A stretch of DNA of 64,000 nt from Desulfovibrio sp. JC010 (GTDB taxonomy: Bacteria; Desulfobacterota; Desulfovibrionia; Desulfovibrionales; Desulfovibrionaceae). The stretch lies in NCBI RefSeq assembly GCF_010470675.1, contig NZ_VOIQ01000001.1, forward strand, positions 372,001 through 436,000, given 5' to 3'. Made by a program: the position numbers and the translations under genes. The first letter of the stretch is position 1, and each line of letters begins with the position of its first letter. A model generated the notes under the pieces. The model searched no databases and was not told the DNA's origin. It worked only from the letters and a program-made list of their open reading frames with translations. Below, piece after piece: positions 50,790 to 62,546 of this stretch.

Positions 50790-50853
50790 TCCCCTACTAA
50801 AAGGTTTTGGGATTCTTAAACCCTTTTGCAAAAGGGTTTAAGCCGCCGGAGGC
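50790..50853 (+). repeat. Composite palindromic intergenic element, copy 9 with satellite palindrome
   Basis: Plus orientation, somewhat short: CCCTACTAAAAG, GTTTTGGGATTC, TTAAACCCTTTT/GCAAAAGGGTTTAAG, CCGCCGGAGGC; the CCCCCGG block is missing. After the GGAGGC end comes the satellite AAGCGCGAAGCGCATCAAAA (50869-50888). Confidence 0.88.
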
Positions 50854-50895
50854 AAAATCTTTTCATCACAAGCGCGAAGCGCATCAAAACTCTTC

Positions 50896-51600
50896 TTAAA
50901 AATATCCCATGGAAGTAAGCTGTTCCAGATTGCGTTCTTTTTCGCTGCTGCGCCCGGCTCGCTCACCCTCTCCGCCCTTAACAGTGCAAGGCTTGCATCC
51001 TAACGAACGATAGCCCTGATCATAAAGTTCGCAATGAGGAATCTGGTGCATGGTGATGAACGACCAGATGTCCATCTCAGTCCACTCAAGGATGGGATTA
51101 AGCAGGGTGTGGTCGGGATCATCACGCACTTCCATATATCTGCGCCCTGCCCTGCTGGGATGTTCATCCCTGCGGATTCCGGTAATGAGCAGGTCGATTT
51201 CAAATTCTTCTATGGCTTTCTGCAGGGGCTTTATCTTTAGCTCGGCGCAACATTTCACCGGGTCCTCGGCTACCGGATAACTGGCGAGATCAATATCAGG
51301 CCGGAGAACTTTCACGTCCACTCCCCATTTCAGGGCAGTGAGGTCGCGGAAAGCCATTACTTCTGGAAACTTGATCCCGGTATCAATGGACAGAGCTTGC
51401 GGAACCAGCACCAGCGATGCTTCCTTGCCCTTATTCTTGAGTACCTCGCGCCAGAGGGCCAGCACCACCGTGGAATCCTTACCCCCGGTCCACGCCACGG
51501 CAATCCGCTGCGGCGGATACATTTCCAGCATACCGGACATCAAGCCTGCGCTATGAGCAACCTTGGCGTCAAGGGGGGTGGACGCATTAATATCAGTCAA
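50896..51600 (-). CDS. PAPS/APS-reductase-family protein lacking the C-terminal catalytic Cys
   Basis: 234 residues of the adenine-nucleotide alpha hydrolase (PP-loop) fold. The PP-loop is AWTGGKDSTVVLALWR (about 33-48); SIDTGIKFPEV is the CysH/CysD-typical next motif. Cys pairs CC (VKCCAELKIKP, about 115) and CxxC (LGCKPCTVKG, about 201) match the [4Fe-4S] ligands of APS reductases. The C-terminal ECG(I/L)H that carries the redox Cys is absent: the protein ends GERAGRSSEKERNLEQLTSMGYF, nearer to CysD. It may therefore bind an adenylyl sulfate or activate another substrate without classical reduction. The start is TTG at 51600 with GGAG at 7 bases. Confidence 0.75.
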   Translation of the reverse strand: MTDINASTPLDAKVAHSAGLMSGMLEMYPPQRIAVAWTGGKDSTVVLALWREVLKNKGKEASLVLVPQALSIDTGIKFPEVMAFRDLTALKWGVDVKVLRPDIDLASYPVAEDPVKCCAELKIKPLQKAIEEFEIDLLITGIRRDEHPSRAGRRYMEVRDDPDHTLLNPILEWTEMDIWSFITMHQIPHCELYDQGYRSLGCKPCTVKGGEGERAGRSSEKERNLEQLTSMGYF

Positions 51601-51712
51601 AATCAGACTCCTTCAAGAAAGTGGTTTCCTTGTTGCCTGAAACGGTTCTTTTTGCAAGCGGCTCACGCCTTATTGCAAACTTAATAATTCTTAATTCAAA
51701 CTTAATAAACGT

Positions 51713-51728
51713 TGGCTAAACACTTGCT
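51713..51728 (+). promoter_or_regulatory. Sigma-54 promoter with upstream direct repeats
   Basis: TGGCTAAACACTTGCT has the -24 GG and -12 GC exactly 10 bases apart and a perfect TTGCT. Upstream, AAACTTAATA occurs twice (51677-51686, 51698-51707), 21 bases apart, i.e. two helical turns, as expected for paired activator sites. The predicted start is about 35 bases before the ATG at 51774. Confidence 0.65.
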
Positions 51729-51773
51729 GAAATTAAGTCGATATTAATTTTACACACTTTCAAGGAGGCAATG

Positions 51774-52373
51774 ATGGTCACAATTGATTCACTGGGAAAC
51801 TCGTCTGCCACTGGCGTTTTCCAATTAAACAAAAACGAGCAGGAAGAACAGCGCAAAGCCATTGATGAAAGGCTTAAAGACGGTGATACCGTTAAAATTT
51901 CAGCAGAAGCCATGGAGCTGTTTAAATCAAAATTGGAAGAATACGGTGCCCAGAACCCCGGCGACCTGACCAAAGACCAGAAAGAAGACCTGAAGGACAC
52001 CATGGAAAGTTTTGCCGAGGAAAACAACATTGACCCGGAAAATATGCCCCGCCCCGGCGGAATCCCCCCGGGAGGCATGCCTCCTGAAGGAGAAGGCGGC
52101 AATCCCGGAGGCAAGCAAGAAGGCCAAGGCGGGAGGGACAGAGGTCCCGGAGGTGCGGGTAAAGCAGGAGGAGGCCAGCAGGCAGCATCCAGCGACAGCA
52201 CTGACGATGTAGAAGACAAAGAAGATGAAATCGAAACACTGCAGGATGAAATCACACAACTCCGCGCCGAAGCCACCAACGATGAAAAAGCTGCAGAAAA
52301 ATTGAAGACCAAGGAAGTGGAACTTGCCGCACTGCAAGCTGAGTTGGCGCTGCTTGAAAGCCAGTCTGCCTAA
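51774..52373 (+). CDS. Unknown protein with Gly/Pro-rich linker and C-terminal coiled coil
   Basis: 199 residues. The N-terminal third is helical and polar with DGDTVKISAEAMELFKSKL, a pattern (V-x-I-S-x-E-A) found in several small Desulfovibrio proteins and in FlgM-like sequences. Residues about 85-130 are a Gly/Pro-rich, low-complexity linker (PRPGGIPPGGMPPEGEGG...); the last 55 residues are a clear coiled coil (DEIETLQDEITQLRAEATN). There is no signal peptide and no Cys. The first ATG (51771) is only 2 bases from AGGAGG; the second, at 51774, is 5 bases away and is preferred. A sigma-54 promoter drives it. Function unknown; a motility or biofilm link is only a guess from the promoter type. 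Confidence 0.8.
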   Translation: MVTIDSLGNSSATGVFQLNKNEQEEQRKAIDERLKDGDTVKISAEAMELFKSKLEEYGAQNPGDLTKDQKEDLKDTMESFAEENNIDPENMPRPGGIPPGGMPPEGEGGNPGGKQEGQGGRDRGPGGAGKAGGGQQAASSDSTDDVEDKEDEIETLQDEITQLRAEATNDEKAAEKLKTKEVELAALQAELALLESQSA

Positions 52374-52392
52374 GACTCCCCACATACAACAA

Positions 52393-52474
52393 CTAGGGAG
52401 TCCAGAGGGGTTTAGCCCTTCTGGTCCCGCTGAAGGCGAAATCAAATCGTCAAAAGCGCGTAGCGCATCAAATC
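52393..52474 (+). repeat. Degenerate intergenic element, copy 10, with satellite palindrome
   Basis: AGGGAGTCCAGAGG, GTTTAGCCCTTCTGGTCCCGC and TGAAGGCGAAATC form a reduced copy of the GAGTCCAGAG form, without the long palindrome. The satellite AAAAGCGCGTAGCGCATCAA (52453-52472) follows its GAAGGC end. Confidence 0.65.
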
Positions 52475-52479
52475 ACATC

Positions 52480-52516
52480 AAAAGGCCCCCGCATCCATCG
52501 GATACGGGGGCCTCAA
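52480..52516. terminator. Bidirectional intrinsic terminator
   Basis: AGGCCCCCG (52483-52491) with CGGGGGCCT (52505-52513), T-rich on the plus side and TTTT on the minus side, between the converging coiled-coil gene and por. Confidence 0.85.
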
Positions 52517-52546
52517 TTTTATCAGGTATTTCTGCTGCGGGCTTGA

Positions 52547-56089
<3,543 letters not shown>

Positions 56090-56116
56090 TTATGGTTGGG
56101 AAGGCGTGCGCCGAAA

Positions 56117-56122
56117 AGTATA
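56117..56122 (-). promoter_or_regulatory. Possible -10 element of the por promoter
   Basis: On the minus strand the sequence TGTGCTATACTTT contains TATACT with an extended TGC; it is identical over 13 bases to the promoter before cbiM. I see no convincing -35. The implied leader is about 40 bases. Confidence 0.35.
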
Positions 56123-56223
56123 GCACACGACCATATGCGTTGCCTACCCGTATTTAGGGACTTCAGGGGTGCTTAATGCAAAAAAATTGATCGGAAATTC
56201 AAACCATCTGAAATATAAGCATT

Positions 56224-56265
56224 AAAAAAGGGCTAAACCCTGCCCTAAAGCAGAAGAAAGCCCTT
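56224..56265 (-). terminator. Intrinsic terminator of pta
   Basis: AAGGGCT (56229-56235) with AGCCCTT (56259-56265) around a 23-base loop, T6 following on the minus strand. Confidence 0.65.
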
Positions 56266-56293
56266 GAAAAGACATTCAATCTTGAAAATATTT

Positions 56294-58408
56294 TCAACCG
56301 CCGGAATTATTTTTTTCCGCTATGGCCTGAATGGCGGTAATTGCCACGGTATTGACCACATCACGCACAGTACAGCCGCGGCTGAGATCGTTAACCGGTT
56401 TTTTCAAACCCTGCAGGACCGGACCGATGGCAACTGATTCCGGCTGTGACCGCTGCACGGCCTTGTAGGTATTGTTCCCGGTATTGAGATCGGGAAAAAT
56501 GAGTACGCTGGCCTGTCCGGCAACATCGCTGTCCGGCATGAGCTCAGCGGCAACTTCCGGGTCCACGGCGGCGTCATATTGCAGCGGTCCTTCCACTGCT
56601 ATTTCCGGTGCCATTTCCCGGATCAACTTGGTTGCCTCCTTGACTTTATCAACCGACAAGCCCTTACCCGATTCTCCGGTGGAATAAGAAAGCATGGCTA
56701 CCCGCGGTTCTATTCCGAAGATTTCCGCAGTGTGCGCGGAACTGATGGCAATTTCGGCCAGTTCCTGTGCATTGGGATTAGGGTTTACCGCGCAATCACC
56801 GTAAGCCATAACCTTATCATTGTTGCACATGAGAAACACACTGGAAACAATGGAAAAGCCAGGTTTGGTCTTGATGAATTCAAATGCAGGACGAATGGTC
56901 TGGGCAGTGGTTGTAATGGAGCCGGAAACCATGCCGTCGGCTACTCCGGTATAGACCATCATGGTCCCGAAATATGTAGGATCGCTCATGCGGTCACGGG
57001 CATCATCCTTCACAATACACTTATGTTTGCGCAGTTCGAAATACTCATCCACAAAACGGTCAAAATGCTCGGAATTAACCGGATCGACAACTTCAATACC
57101 GTTCAAACTGATACCGATATCCGAAGCAGCATGGCGCACTTCATCTTCATTGCCGAGCAGGGTCAGGTTGACAACATCACGGCGGCGCAGGATGTCCGCA
57201 GCACGCAGGATGCGTTCCTCCTTGCCTTCAGGAAGTACAATATGCCGTTTATCCTCACGGGCTTTGTGCAACAGGGTGTGCTCGAACATGTAAGGTGTGA
57301 TCCGGGTGGAACGGCTGGAAACCAGCTTCTGCTGCAGCTCATGTGAATCAACACAGGTTTCAAACAGCCCCATGGCCGAAAGCACCTTGGCCTGATTTTC
57401 CGGATCAATCTTGCCGTGCAGCCCGCGCAGAATCTGGGCGGTTTTGTAAGTATGCCCCGGTGCCACGAGGATGGGCAAAGGAACGCCCTTCCACCCTTCT
57501 ATTAAATGATGCACGGTCATGGCCGGCTTGATTCCCCCGGTAAGCAGGATTCCCGAAACATTGGGATATGAATCGGAAAGACGCGAGGACAGGCTGGCGA
57601 GGATTATGTCTGAACGGTCGCCGGGGGTTATGATCAGACTGCCGTCATTGACGTATTTCAGGAAATTCTCAATCTGCATGGCCGCGACCACATAATTATC
57701 AACAGGTGTATCAAGGCGGTCTTTACCGTAAAGCACATTACAGTTCAGCCATTTGACAACGTCATTCATGGTCGGATTGCCCAGCCTTTTGTCATCGGGC
57801 AGCACGTAAACCAGCGGGTTGTTCTTGCTCTTCAGGCAACCGCGCAGATTATTCGCAAGCTCCGGGGAAAAATGCTTTGAAGCCCGGTTGACCATGACCG
57901 AAATGACATCCAGTCCCTTTTCCTCAAACATGGCTACGGTGCGGTTGGCAAGATCGCAGATCTCATCTTCGTAACTGTCCATGGCATTGAGCACCGCCAG
58001 CACAGGACTGCCGAGGTTGCTGGCTACATCAAGGTTCATCTGAAATTCCAGCGCAGCTTCACCGCCGAGGTAATCTGTACCTTCACAAAGAACAAAGTCG
58101 TAATTGTCCTCCAGCTCCTTGAAACGGTCGAGGATATTTTCCATGAGCAGGGATTGTTTGCCGTCATTGAGCAGCCGGGTGGCCTCGCTCTGGGTGTAGG
58201 CGTAGGTGGTGTCATAATCCTGCGGAAGTTTGAAATGGCGCAGGATAAGATCAATATCATGGTCACGGTCCCGGAAATTGTCGTGAATGATGGGCCGGAA
58301 AATCGCCACCTTGCGCAGGTGGGTCAGAAGCAGCTGCATCACTCCGAGGACGATTGCAGATTTCCCACTCCGGGCCTCAGTTGCCGCAATGTACAAGCTC
58401 TTTGACAT
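56294..58408 (-). CDS. pta: Phosphate acetyltransferase (long form with DRTGG and CobQ-like domains)
   Basis: Converts acetyl-CoA and phosphate to acetyl phosphate for substrate-level ATP formation. 704 residues, the long form. The N-terminal P-loop-like domain starts MSKSLYIAATEARSGKSAIVLGVMQ; a DRTGG-type middle domain follows (DRSDIILASLSSRLSDSYPNVSGILLTGG); the catalytic part (about 370-704) has IVLPEGKEERILRAADIL, GTMMVYTGVADGMVSGSITTTAQTI and SYSTGESGKGLSVDKVKEA. I start at 58408 (AGGAG upstream) rather than 58453. No acetate kinase gene is adjacent, although it normally follows pta; it must be elsewhere. Confidence 0.95.
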   Translation of the reverse strand: MSKSLYIAATEARSGKSAIVLGVMQLLLTHLRKVAIFRPIIHDNFRDRDHDIDLILRHFKLPQDYDTTYAYTQSEATRLLNDGKQSLLMENILDRFKELEDNYDFVLCEGTDYLGGEAALEFQMNLDVASNLGSPVLAVLNAMDSYEDEICDLANRTVAMFEEKGLDVISVMVNRASKHFSPELANNLRGCLKSKNNPLVYVLPDDKRLGNPTMNDVVKWLNCNVLYGKDRLDTPVDNYVVAAMQIENFLKYVNDGSLIITPGDRSDIILASLSSRLSDSYPNVSGILLTGGIKPAMTVHHLIEGWKGVPLPILVAPGHTYKTAQILRGLHGKIDPENQAKVLSAMGLFETCVDSHELQQKLVSSRSTRITPYMFEHTLLHKAREDKRHIVLPEGKEERILRAADILRRRDVVNLTLLGNEDEVRHAASDIGISLNGIEVVDPVNSEHFDRFVDEYFELRKHKCIVKDDARDRMSDPTYFGTMMVYTGVADGMVSGSITTTAQTIRPAFEFIKTKPGFSIVSSVFLMCNNDKVMAYGDCAVNPNPNAQELAEIAISSAHTAEIFGIEPRVAMLSYSTGESGKGLSVDKVKEATKLIREMAPEIAVEGPLQYDAAVDPEVAAELMPDSDVAGQASVLIFPDLNTGNNTYKAVQRSQPESVAIGPVLQGLKKPVNDLSRGCTVRDVVNTVAITAIQAIAEKNNSGG

Positions 58409-58540
58409 TCTTTCTCCTGATTCAGTTACAGCATGTGAGTGTATCAATACCAAATCTTTTATTTTTAATCACGTAAATGGGAGACGGAAAAAGTGTCTAT
58501 TTTGGAGACACCCGGCAGCGGCCACTCTGGGGAGGTGCTG

Positions 58541-58735
58541 ATGAGGTCCGCCATGCTGCCTTTATTCGGGCAAACAAATTGTGACCCTGCCGGGGGGATG
58601 CTTGCGGCACATCCGGTGTCTCCCGGTCCGAATTTCGGACGCAAGTATGGAATCCGCAACCATGCGGTCGCAGAGAAATTTCAAAAGAAGTTTATATTAA
58701 ACAGCTTGAGGAAATATGTTTCCGGGCGGAACTAG
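58541..58735 (+). CDS. Possible small protein with strong ribosome-binding site
   Basis: A 64-codon frame starts at ATG 58541 with GGGGAGG at 5 bases, the best Shine-Dalgarno on the plus strand in this 349-base gap. The product (MRSAMLPLFGQTNCDPAGG... to ...ILNSLRKYVSGRN) has no recognisable family. Its stop lies inside a 12-bp hairpin (GTTTCCGGGCGG/CCGCCCGGAAAC, about 58720-58749). It is the only plus-strand candidate among the minus-strand carbon genes, and I see no promoter. It could be spurious: the region may instead be leader DNA of pta on the opposite strand. Confidence 0.25.
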   Translation: MRSAMLPLFGQTNCDPAGGMLAAHPVSPGPNFGRKYGIRNHAVAEKFQKKFILNSLRKYVSGRN

Positions 58736-58757
58736 CCGCCCGGAAACGTAGGGGGTG

Positions 58758-60296
58758 TTACTTAGGCATAACAGCCCAGTCGGGGAGGACACTTAAATCA
58801 ATACCCCAGAGCACCGGCAGCAGGTAGACCACTGAGAAGGTGATCAAAACCGCGCCGATCATGTTCAGCCAGAAACCTGCCGAGGCCATCTGTTTGATGG
58901 ACACACAGCCGGAGCCGAAAACAACCGCGTTTGGCGGGGTTGCAACCGGGAGCATGAATGCAAAGGATGCGGCCACGCAGGCACCGATGATGGTTGCAAA
59001 GGGGTGAACGCCCATGGCGATTGCCGCACTGCCCATGATTGGGACAAGCAGGGTCGCGGTGGCGGTGTTGGAAGTGATTTCAGTCAGGAAGATGGTGATA
59101 ACGACCACGATAGCTACGAAGGCCAGAATGGTCAGGCCGTCAAGCATGGTCAGTCTGGAAGCGATAAAGGTCGCCAGTCCGGTTTTGGAGAAACCGTTGG
59201 CGATTGCCAGACCACCACCGAAGAGCAGGATTACATCCCAGGGAATCTTAACCGCAGTTTTCCAATCAAGCAGGAATTCACCTTTCTTGAAGTTGGTCGG
59301 GATCGCGAAAAGGATACCCGCACCGAGAATACCGATGGTTGCATCATGAACAAAGCCGAAGTTGGGCCAGAGTTCCTGCACGAATGCCATCTTTTTCAGG
59401 AAACCGCGGGAGAGCCAGAAAGCAGCTACGAAACAACCGACTGCGACGATGTATTTTTCTTCCTTGGACATGGGTCCAAGAGCTTCGATTTCCTTATCAA
59501 TGATGGCTTCACCACCGGCCAGTTCCAGACCCTTGGACGGGAACAGGACCTTGGTAAGAATCCACCAGGAAATACCGATCATAAGAGCGGCAAGGGGAAC
59601 ACCGTAGAGCATCCACTGTCCGAAACCGATCTGTACGCCGTACATTTTGTCGACCATGCCGACCATAACGGTGTTCGGGGGGGTACCGATGATAGTACCG
59701 ACACCGCCCATGGAAGCAGCATAGGCGATACCGAGCATAAGACATTTACCGAAGTTGGATTCAGGACCGCTGGTAGCACAGGCTCTGAGGGTCTTGGAAT
59801 CAAAACCGGTGGCCTGCTGGATAACCGCGAGACCGATGGGCACCATCATCATGGTTGTTGCTGTGTTGGAAACCCACATGGAAAGAAAACCGGTGGCAAT
59901 CATGAATCCGAGAATCATACGGTTCGGGCTGGTACCGACGGTTTTAATAGTATGCAGGGCGATGCGTCTGTGCAGATTCCACCTTTCCATGGTCACGGCG
60001 AGAAAGAAGCCACCCATGAACAGGTAAATAAGATGGTTAGCATAAGGAGCACAGGCCGCTTTGGATTTCATGATACCCAGAAGCGGAAAGAGTGCGATAG
60101 GCATCAGGGAAGTTGCGGGAATGGGGATCGCTTCAGTGATCCACCAGATCGCCATCAGGGCTGTTACTGCCGCGACCTTCCACGCATTTGGTTCCATACC
60201 GGAAGGCACGGGCATTAAAAACATAATCAGGAATACTATCGGTCCCAGAAAAAAACCGATTCTACGTCCGTTACCACTATCTTGTTGATCGCTCAT
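58758..60296 (-). CDS. DASS-family dicarboxylate (or anion) sodium symporter
   Basis: 512-residue inner-membrane transporter with 11-13 hydrophobic segments (SLC13/CitT family). Typical motifs: WWITEAIPIPATSLMPIALFP (about 50-70), MWVSNTATTMMMVPIG (about 140-155; S-N-T substrate/Na+ motif) and its second copy EITSNTATATLLVPI (about 400-415). Succinate, malate or fumarate are likely substrates, and the neighbouring malic enzyme, fumarase and fumarate reductase genes on the same strand support that. GAGGG precedes the ATG. Confidence 0.9.
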   Translation of the reverse strand: MSDQQDSGNGRRIGFFLGPIVFLIMFLMPVPSGMEPNAWKVAAVTALMAIWWITEAIPIPATSLMPIALFPLLGIMKSKAACAPYANHLIYLFMGGFFLAVTMERWNLHRRIALHTIKTVGTSPNRMILGFMIATGFLSMWVSNTATTMMMVPIGLAVIQQATGFDSKTLRACATSGPESNFGKCLMLGIAYAASMGGVGTIIGTPPNTVMVGMVDKMYGVQIGFGQWMLYGVPLAALMIGISWWILTKVLFPSKGLELAGGEAIIDKEIEALGPMSKEEKYIVAVGCFVAAFWLSRGFLKKMAFVQELWPNFGFVHDATIGILGAGILFAIPTNFKKGEFLLDWKTAVKIPWDVILLFGGGLAIANGFSKTGLATFIASRLTMLDGLTILAFVAIVVVITIFLTEITSNTATATLLVPIMGSAAIAMGVHPFATIIGACVAASFAFMLPVATPPNAVVFGSGCVSIKQMASAGFWLNMIGAVLITFSVVYLLPVLWGIDLSVLPDWAVMPK

Positions 60297-60640
60297 AGTC
60301 CCTCACTTGAGCTTGTGGCCGTCATGCCGGATAAGGAGATTCCCACTGCCCCGTCAGTGCTGTTAGCAGTCAGCACTTTTGCGGGTTGTCAGCGCAGTTC
60401 AAACCATCCTGCCTGAATCCGTACACACAGCCGATACTTTACATACAGGACCTCACCACCAGTTTTGTACCCTCTCGGCCGCACAGGACCGAAAAAGTTT
60501 GTTCGCAAAAAAACTTTTTAAGAGAACTGACGCTTTGCCAAATAAAATGACGAAGCCCAGCTAAAAAGTTTTGGGATTCTTAAACCCTTTTCCAAAAGGG
60601 TTTAAGGCCCCCGGCAGGGCCGCCGGAGGCCATCCTAAAC
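60297..60640. other. 344-base spacer between the transporter and malic enzyme genes
   Basis: The left part holds CAGTGCTG-TTA-GCAGTCAGCAC, an imperfect inverted repeat near 60354-60379, in the presumed leader of the dicarboxylate transporter gene. The right part is repeat copy 11. No gene or certain promoter was seen in between. Confidence 0.5.
60551..60631 (+). repeat. Composite palindromic intergenic element, copy 11
   Basis: Plus orientation: CGAAGCCCAGCTAAAAAG, TTTTGGGATTC, TTAAACCCTTTT/CCAAAAGGGTTTAAG, GCCCCCGGCAGGGCCGCCGGAGGC. Its GGAGGC end is 10 bases from the malic enzyme stop codon; no other terminator follows that operon. Confidence 0.9.
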
Positions 60641-61960
60641 CTAGATATCCAAGTCGTAAGACTTGATGAAATCACCGACGCGTTCTCTGGAAGCAGCCAG
60701 ACGCTCGCGCAGTTCTTTCTTGTACTCTTCGATGTCGATCTTCTTGCGGGCCACACCGGTATCCATGGCGGCCTGCGCAACTGCTGCTGATTCGAATTCG
60801 ATCAGACGCAGGTCAAGCGGCTTGGGAATGATGTAGTCGATACCGAATTCGAGCTTGTCCACACCGTAAGCTTCGCAGACGTAATCCGGAGCCGGGGTCT
60901 TTGCCATGGCTGCCAGTGAGTTCGCTGCTGCAATCTTCATTTCTTCGTTGATGGCGGTAGCGTTTACATCCAACGCACCACGGAAGATGAAGGGGAAGCC
61001 CAGAACATTGTTGATCTGGTTGGGGAAGTCGGAACGTCCGGTACCCATGATGGCGTCGGGACGTGCTTCCTTGGCATCGGTGTAGGAGATTTCAGGATCG
61101 GGGTTGGCCATGGCAAAGATAATGGGAGAATCAGCCATGGATTTAACCATATCTTTGGTGACCATGCCTTTGACGGAGAGTCCGAGGAATACGTCAGCAC
61201 CGTTCATGGCGTCAGCGAGATCCTTGTATTCTTTGTCAGTGGCAAAAGACTGCTTCTGTTCGTTGAGACCTTCACGGCTGTTGTTGATGTGGCCGCGGGA
61301 GTCGAACATGGCGATGTTCTCAGGTTTGATGCCCAGAGACTTGTAGAAGTTGGTGCAGGCTACTGCGGAAGCACCTGCGCCGGAAACAACCAGACGCATG
61401 TCTTCGATTTTCTTACCGGTGATTTCAGCAGCGTTGATCAGCCCTGCACCGGAGATGATGGCGGTACCGTGCTGGTCATCATGAAAAACCGGGATATCCA
61501 TTTCTTTTTTGAGCTTTTCTTCAATGTAGAAGCATTCGGGAGCCTTGATATCTTCGAGGTTGATACCGCCGAAGGTGGGTTCCATAGCTTTAACAATGGC
61601 GCAAAGTTCGTCAGGATCGGAAACATCGAGGTTGATGTCGTAAACGTCAACGTCTGCAAAGACCTTGAAGAGAACGCCCTTACCTTCCATAACCGGCTTA
61701 CCCGCTTCGGGGCCGATGTTACCGAGACCGAGAACTGCGGTACCGTTGGAAACAACAGCAACAAGGTTGCCGCGACCGGTGTAGAGGTAGGATTTTTCTT
61801 TATCTTCCGCGATTTCCTTGCAGGATTCAGCAACACCGGGGCTGTAAGCCATGGAGAGGTGTTTCTGGGTATCGCAGGGTTTTACGGGAACGACTTCAAC
61901 TTTACCCTTTCTACCTTTGGAATGGTAATCAAGAGCTTCCTGTTTAGTGAAAAGAGCCAT
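60641..61960 (-). CDS. NAD(P)-dependent malic enzyme
   Basis: Oxidative decarboxylation of malate to pyruvate. 439 residues, the short bacterial form without a phosphotransacetylase-like tail. N-terminal part [28 protein letters not shown], metal-binding [15 protein letters not shown] and [22 protein letters not shown] motif [15 protein letters not shown], and the late [24 protein letters not shown]-type signature ([13 protein letters not shown]). It is the last gene of the frdB-fumarase-malic enzyme series, with 28 bases to fumB. It would turn fumarate-derived malate into pyruvate for por. The cofactor (NAD or NADP) is not clear by eye. Confidence 0.95.
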   Translation of the reverse strand: MALFTKQEALDYHSKGRKGKVEVVPVKPCDTQKHLSMAYSPGVAESCKEIAEDKEKSYLYTGRGNLVAVVSNGTAVLGLGNIGPEAGKPVMEGKGVLFKVFADVDVYDINLDVSDPDELCAIVKAMEPTFGGINLEDIKAPECFYIEEKLKKEMDIPVFHDDQHGTAIISGAGLINAAEITGKKIEDMRLVVSGAGASAVACTNFYKSLGIKPENIAMFDSRGHINNSREGLNEQKQSFATDKEYKDLADAMNGADVFLGLSVKGMVTKDMVKSMADSPIIFAMANPDPEISYTDAKEARPDAIMGTGRSDFPNQINNVLGFPFIFRGALDVNATAINEEMKIAAANSLAAMAKTPAPDYVCEAYGVDKLEFGIDYIIPKPLDLRLIEFESAAVAQAAMDTGVARKKIDIEEYKKELRERLAASRERVGDFIKSYDLDI

Positions 61961-61988
61961 GAATATTTCTCCTTAATTAACAAAATTA

Positions 61989-62546
61989 TTATTCAACACC
62001 AGCCGCCTTGCGGTCGGGAACGGCGTACAGTTCGCCACCGTGGGTATCATTGATGACCAGCAGAGGAAATTCCTCAACGGTCAGTTCACGGATGGCTTCG
62101 GGACCCAGTTCATCAAAGGCGATAACTTTCGCTTCCTTGATGCACATGGAAAGCAGAGCTCCGGCACCGCCGGTTGCTCCGAAATAAACAGCTTTATGAT
62201 CCTTCAGGGCCTGCTTGACCTCATCGTTACGCTTACCCTTGCCGATGCTGGCCTTCTGGCCGAGGCTGTGCAGCCGGGGTGCGTAAGTGTCCATGCGGTA
62301 ACTTGTGGTCGGTCCTGCGGAGCCGATGGGCCTGCCCGGAGGGGCCGGGCTGGGACCGACGTAGTAAACCACCGAACCTTTTAGGTCGAAAGGCAGTTCC
62401 TTGCCTTCGTCTAGCAGGTCGCAAAGTCTTTTGTGGGCAGCATCGCGGGCGGTGTAGATGGTTCCGGTCAGTTTGACCACATCCCCGGCCCTCAGCTGGA
62501 CCATATCTTCATCAGTCAGCGGAGTATTCAGCTTGTATTCAGCCAT
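61989..62546 (-). CDS. Fumarate hydratase class I, beta subunit
   Basis: C-terminal half of the two-subunit, Fe-S fumarase (or tartrate dehydratase family). 185 residues. Motifs: LNTPLTDEDMVQLRAGDVVKLTGTIYTARDAAHKRL at the start, PIGSAGPTTSYRMD (substrate loop) in the middle, and YFGATGGAGALLSMCIKEAKV. The ATG at 62546 overlaps the alpha stop by one base (TAATG), which fixes the start and rejects the longer ORF from 62582. Gene order alpha-beta is as in other Desulfovibrio. Confidence 0.93.
   Translation of the reverse strand: MAEYKLNTPLTDEDMVQLRAGDVVKLTGTIYTARDAAHKRLCDLLDEGKELPFDLKGSVVYYVGPSPAPPGRPIGSAGPTTSYRMDTYAPRLHSLGQKASIGKGKRNDEVKQALKDHKAVYFGATGGAGALLSMCIKEAKVIAFDELGPEAIRELTVEEFPLLVINDTHGGELYAVPDRKAAGVE

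Noticed and set aside
58500-58560. Cobalamin riboswitch (GCCACT...GGGGAGG...GATGA)
   Set aside because: The pieces occur in order, but the AGCCAGGAGACC B12 box is missing and the neighbouring genes are not B12-related.
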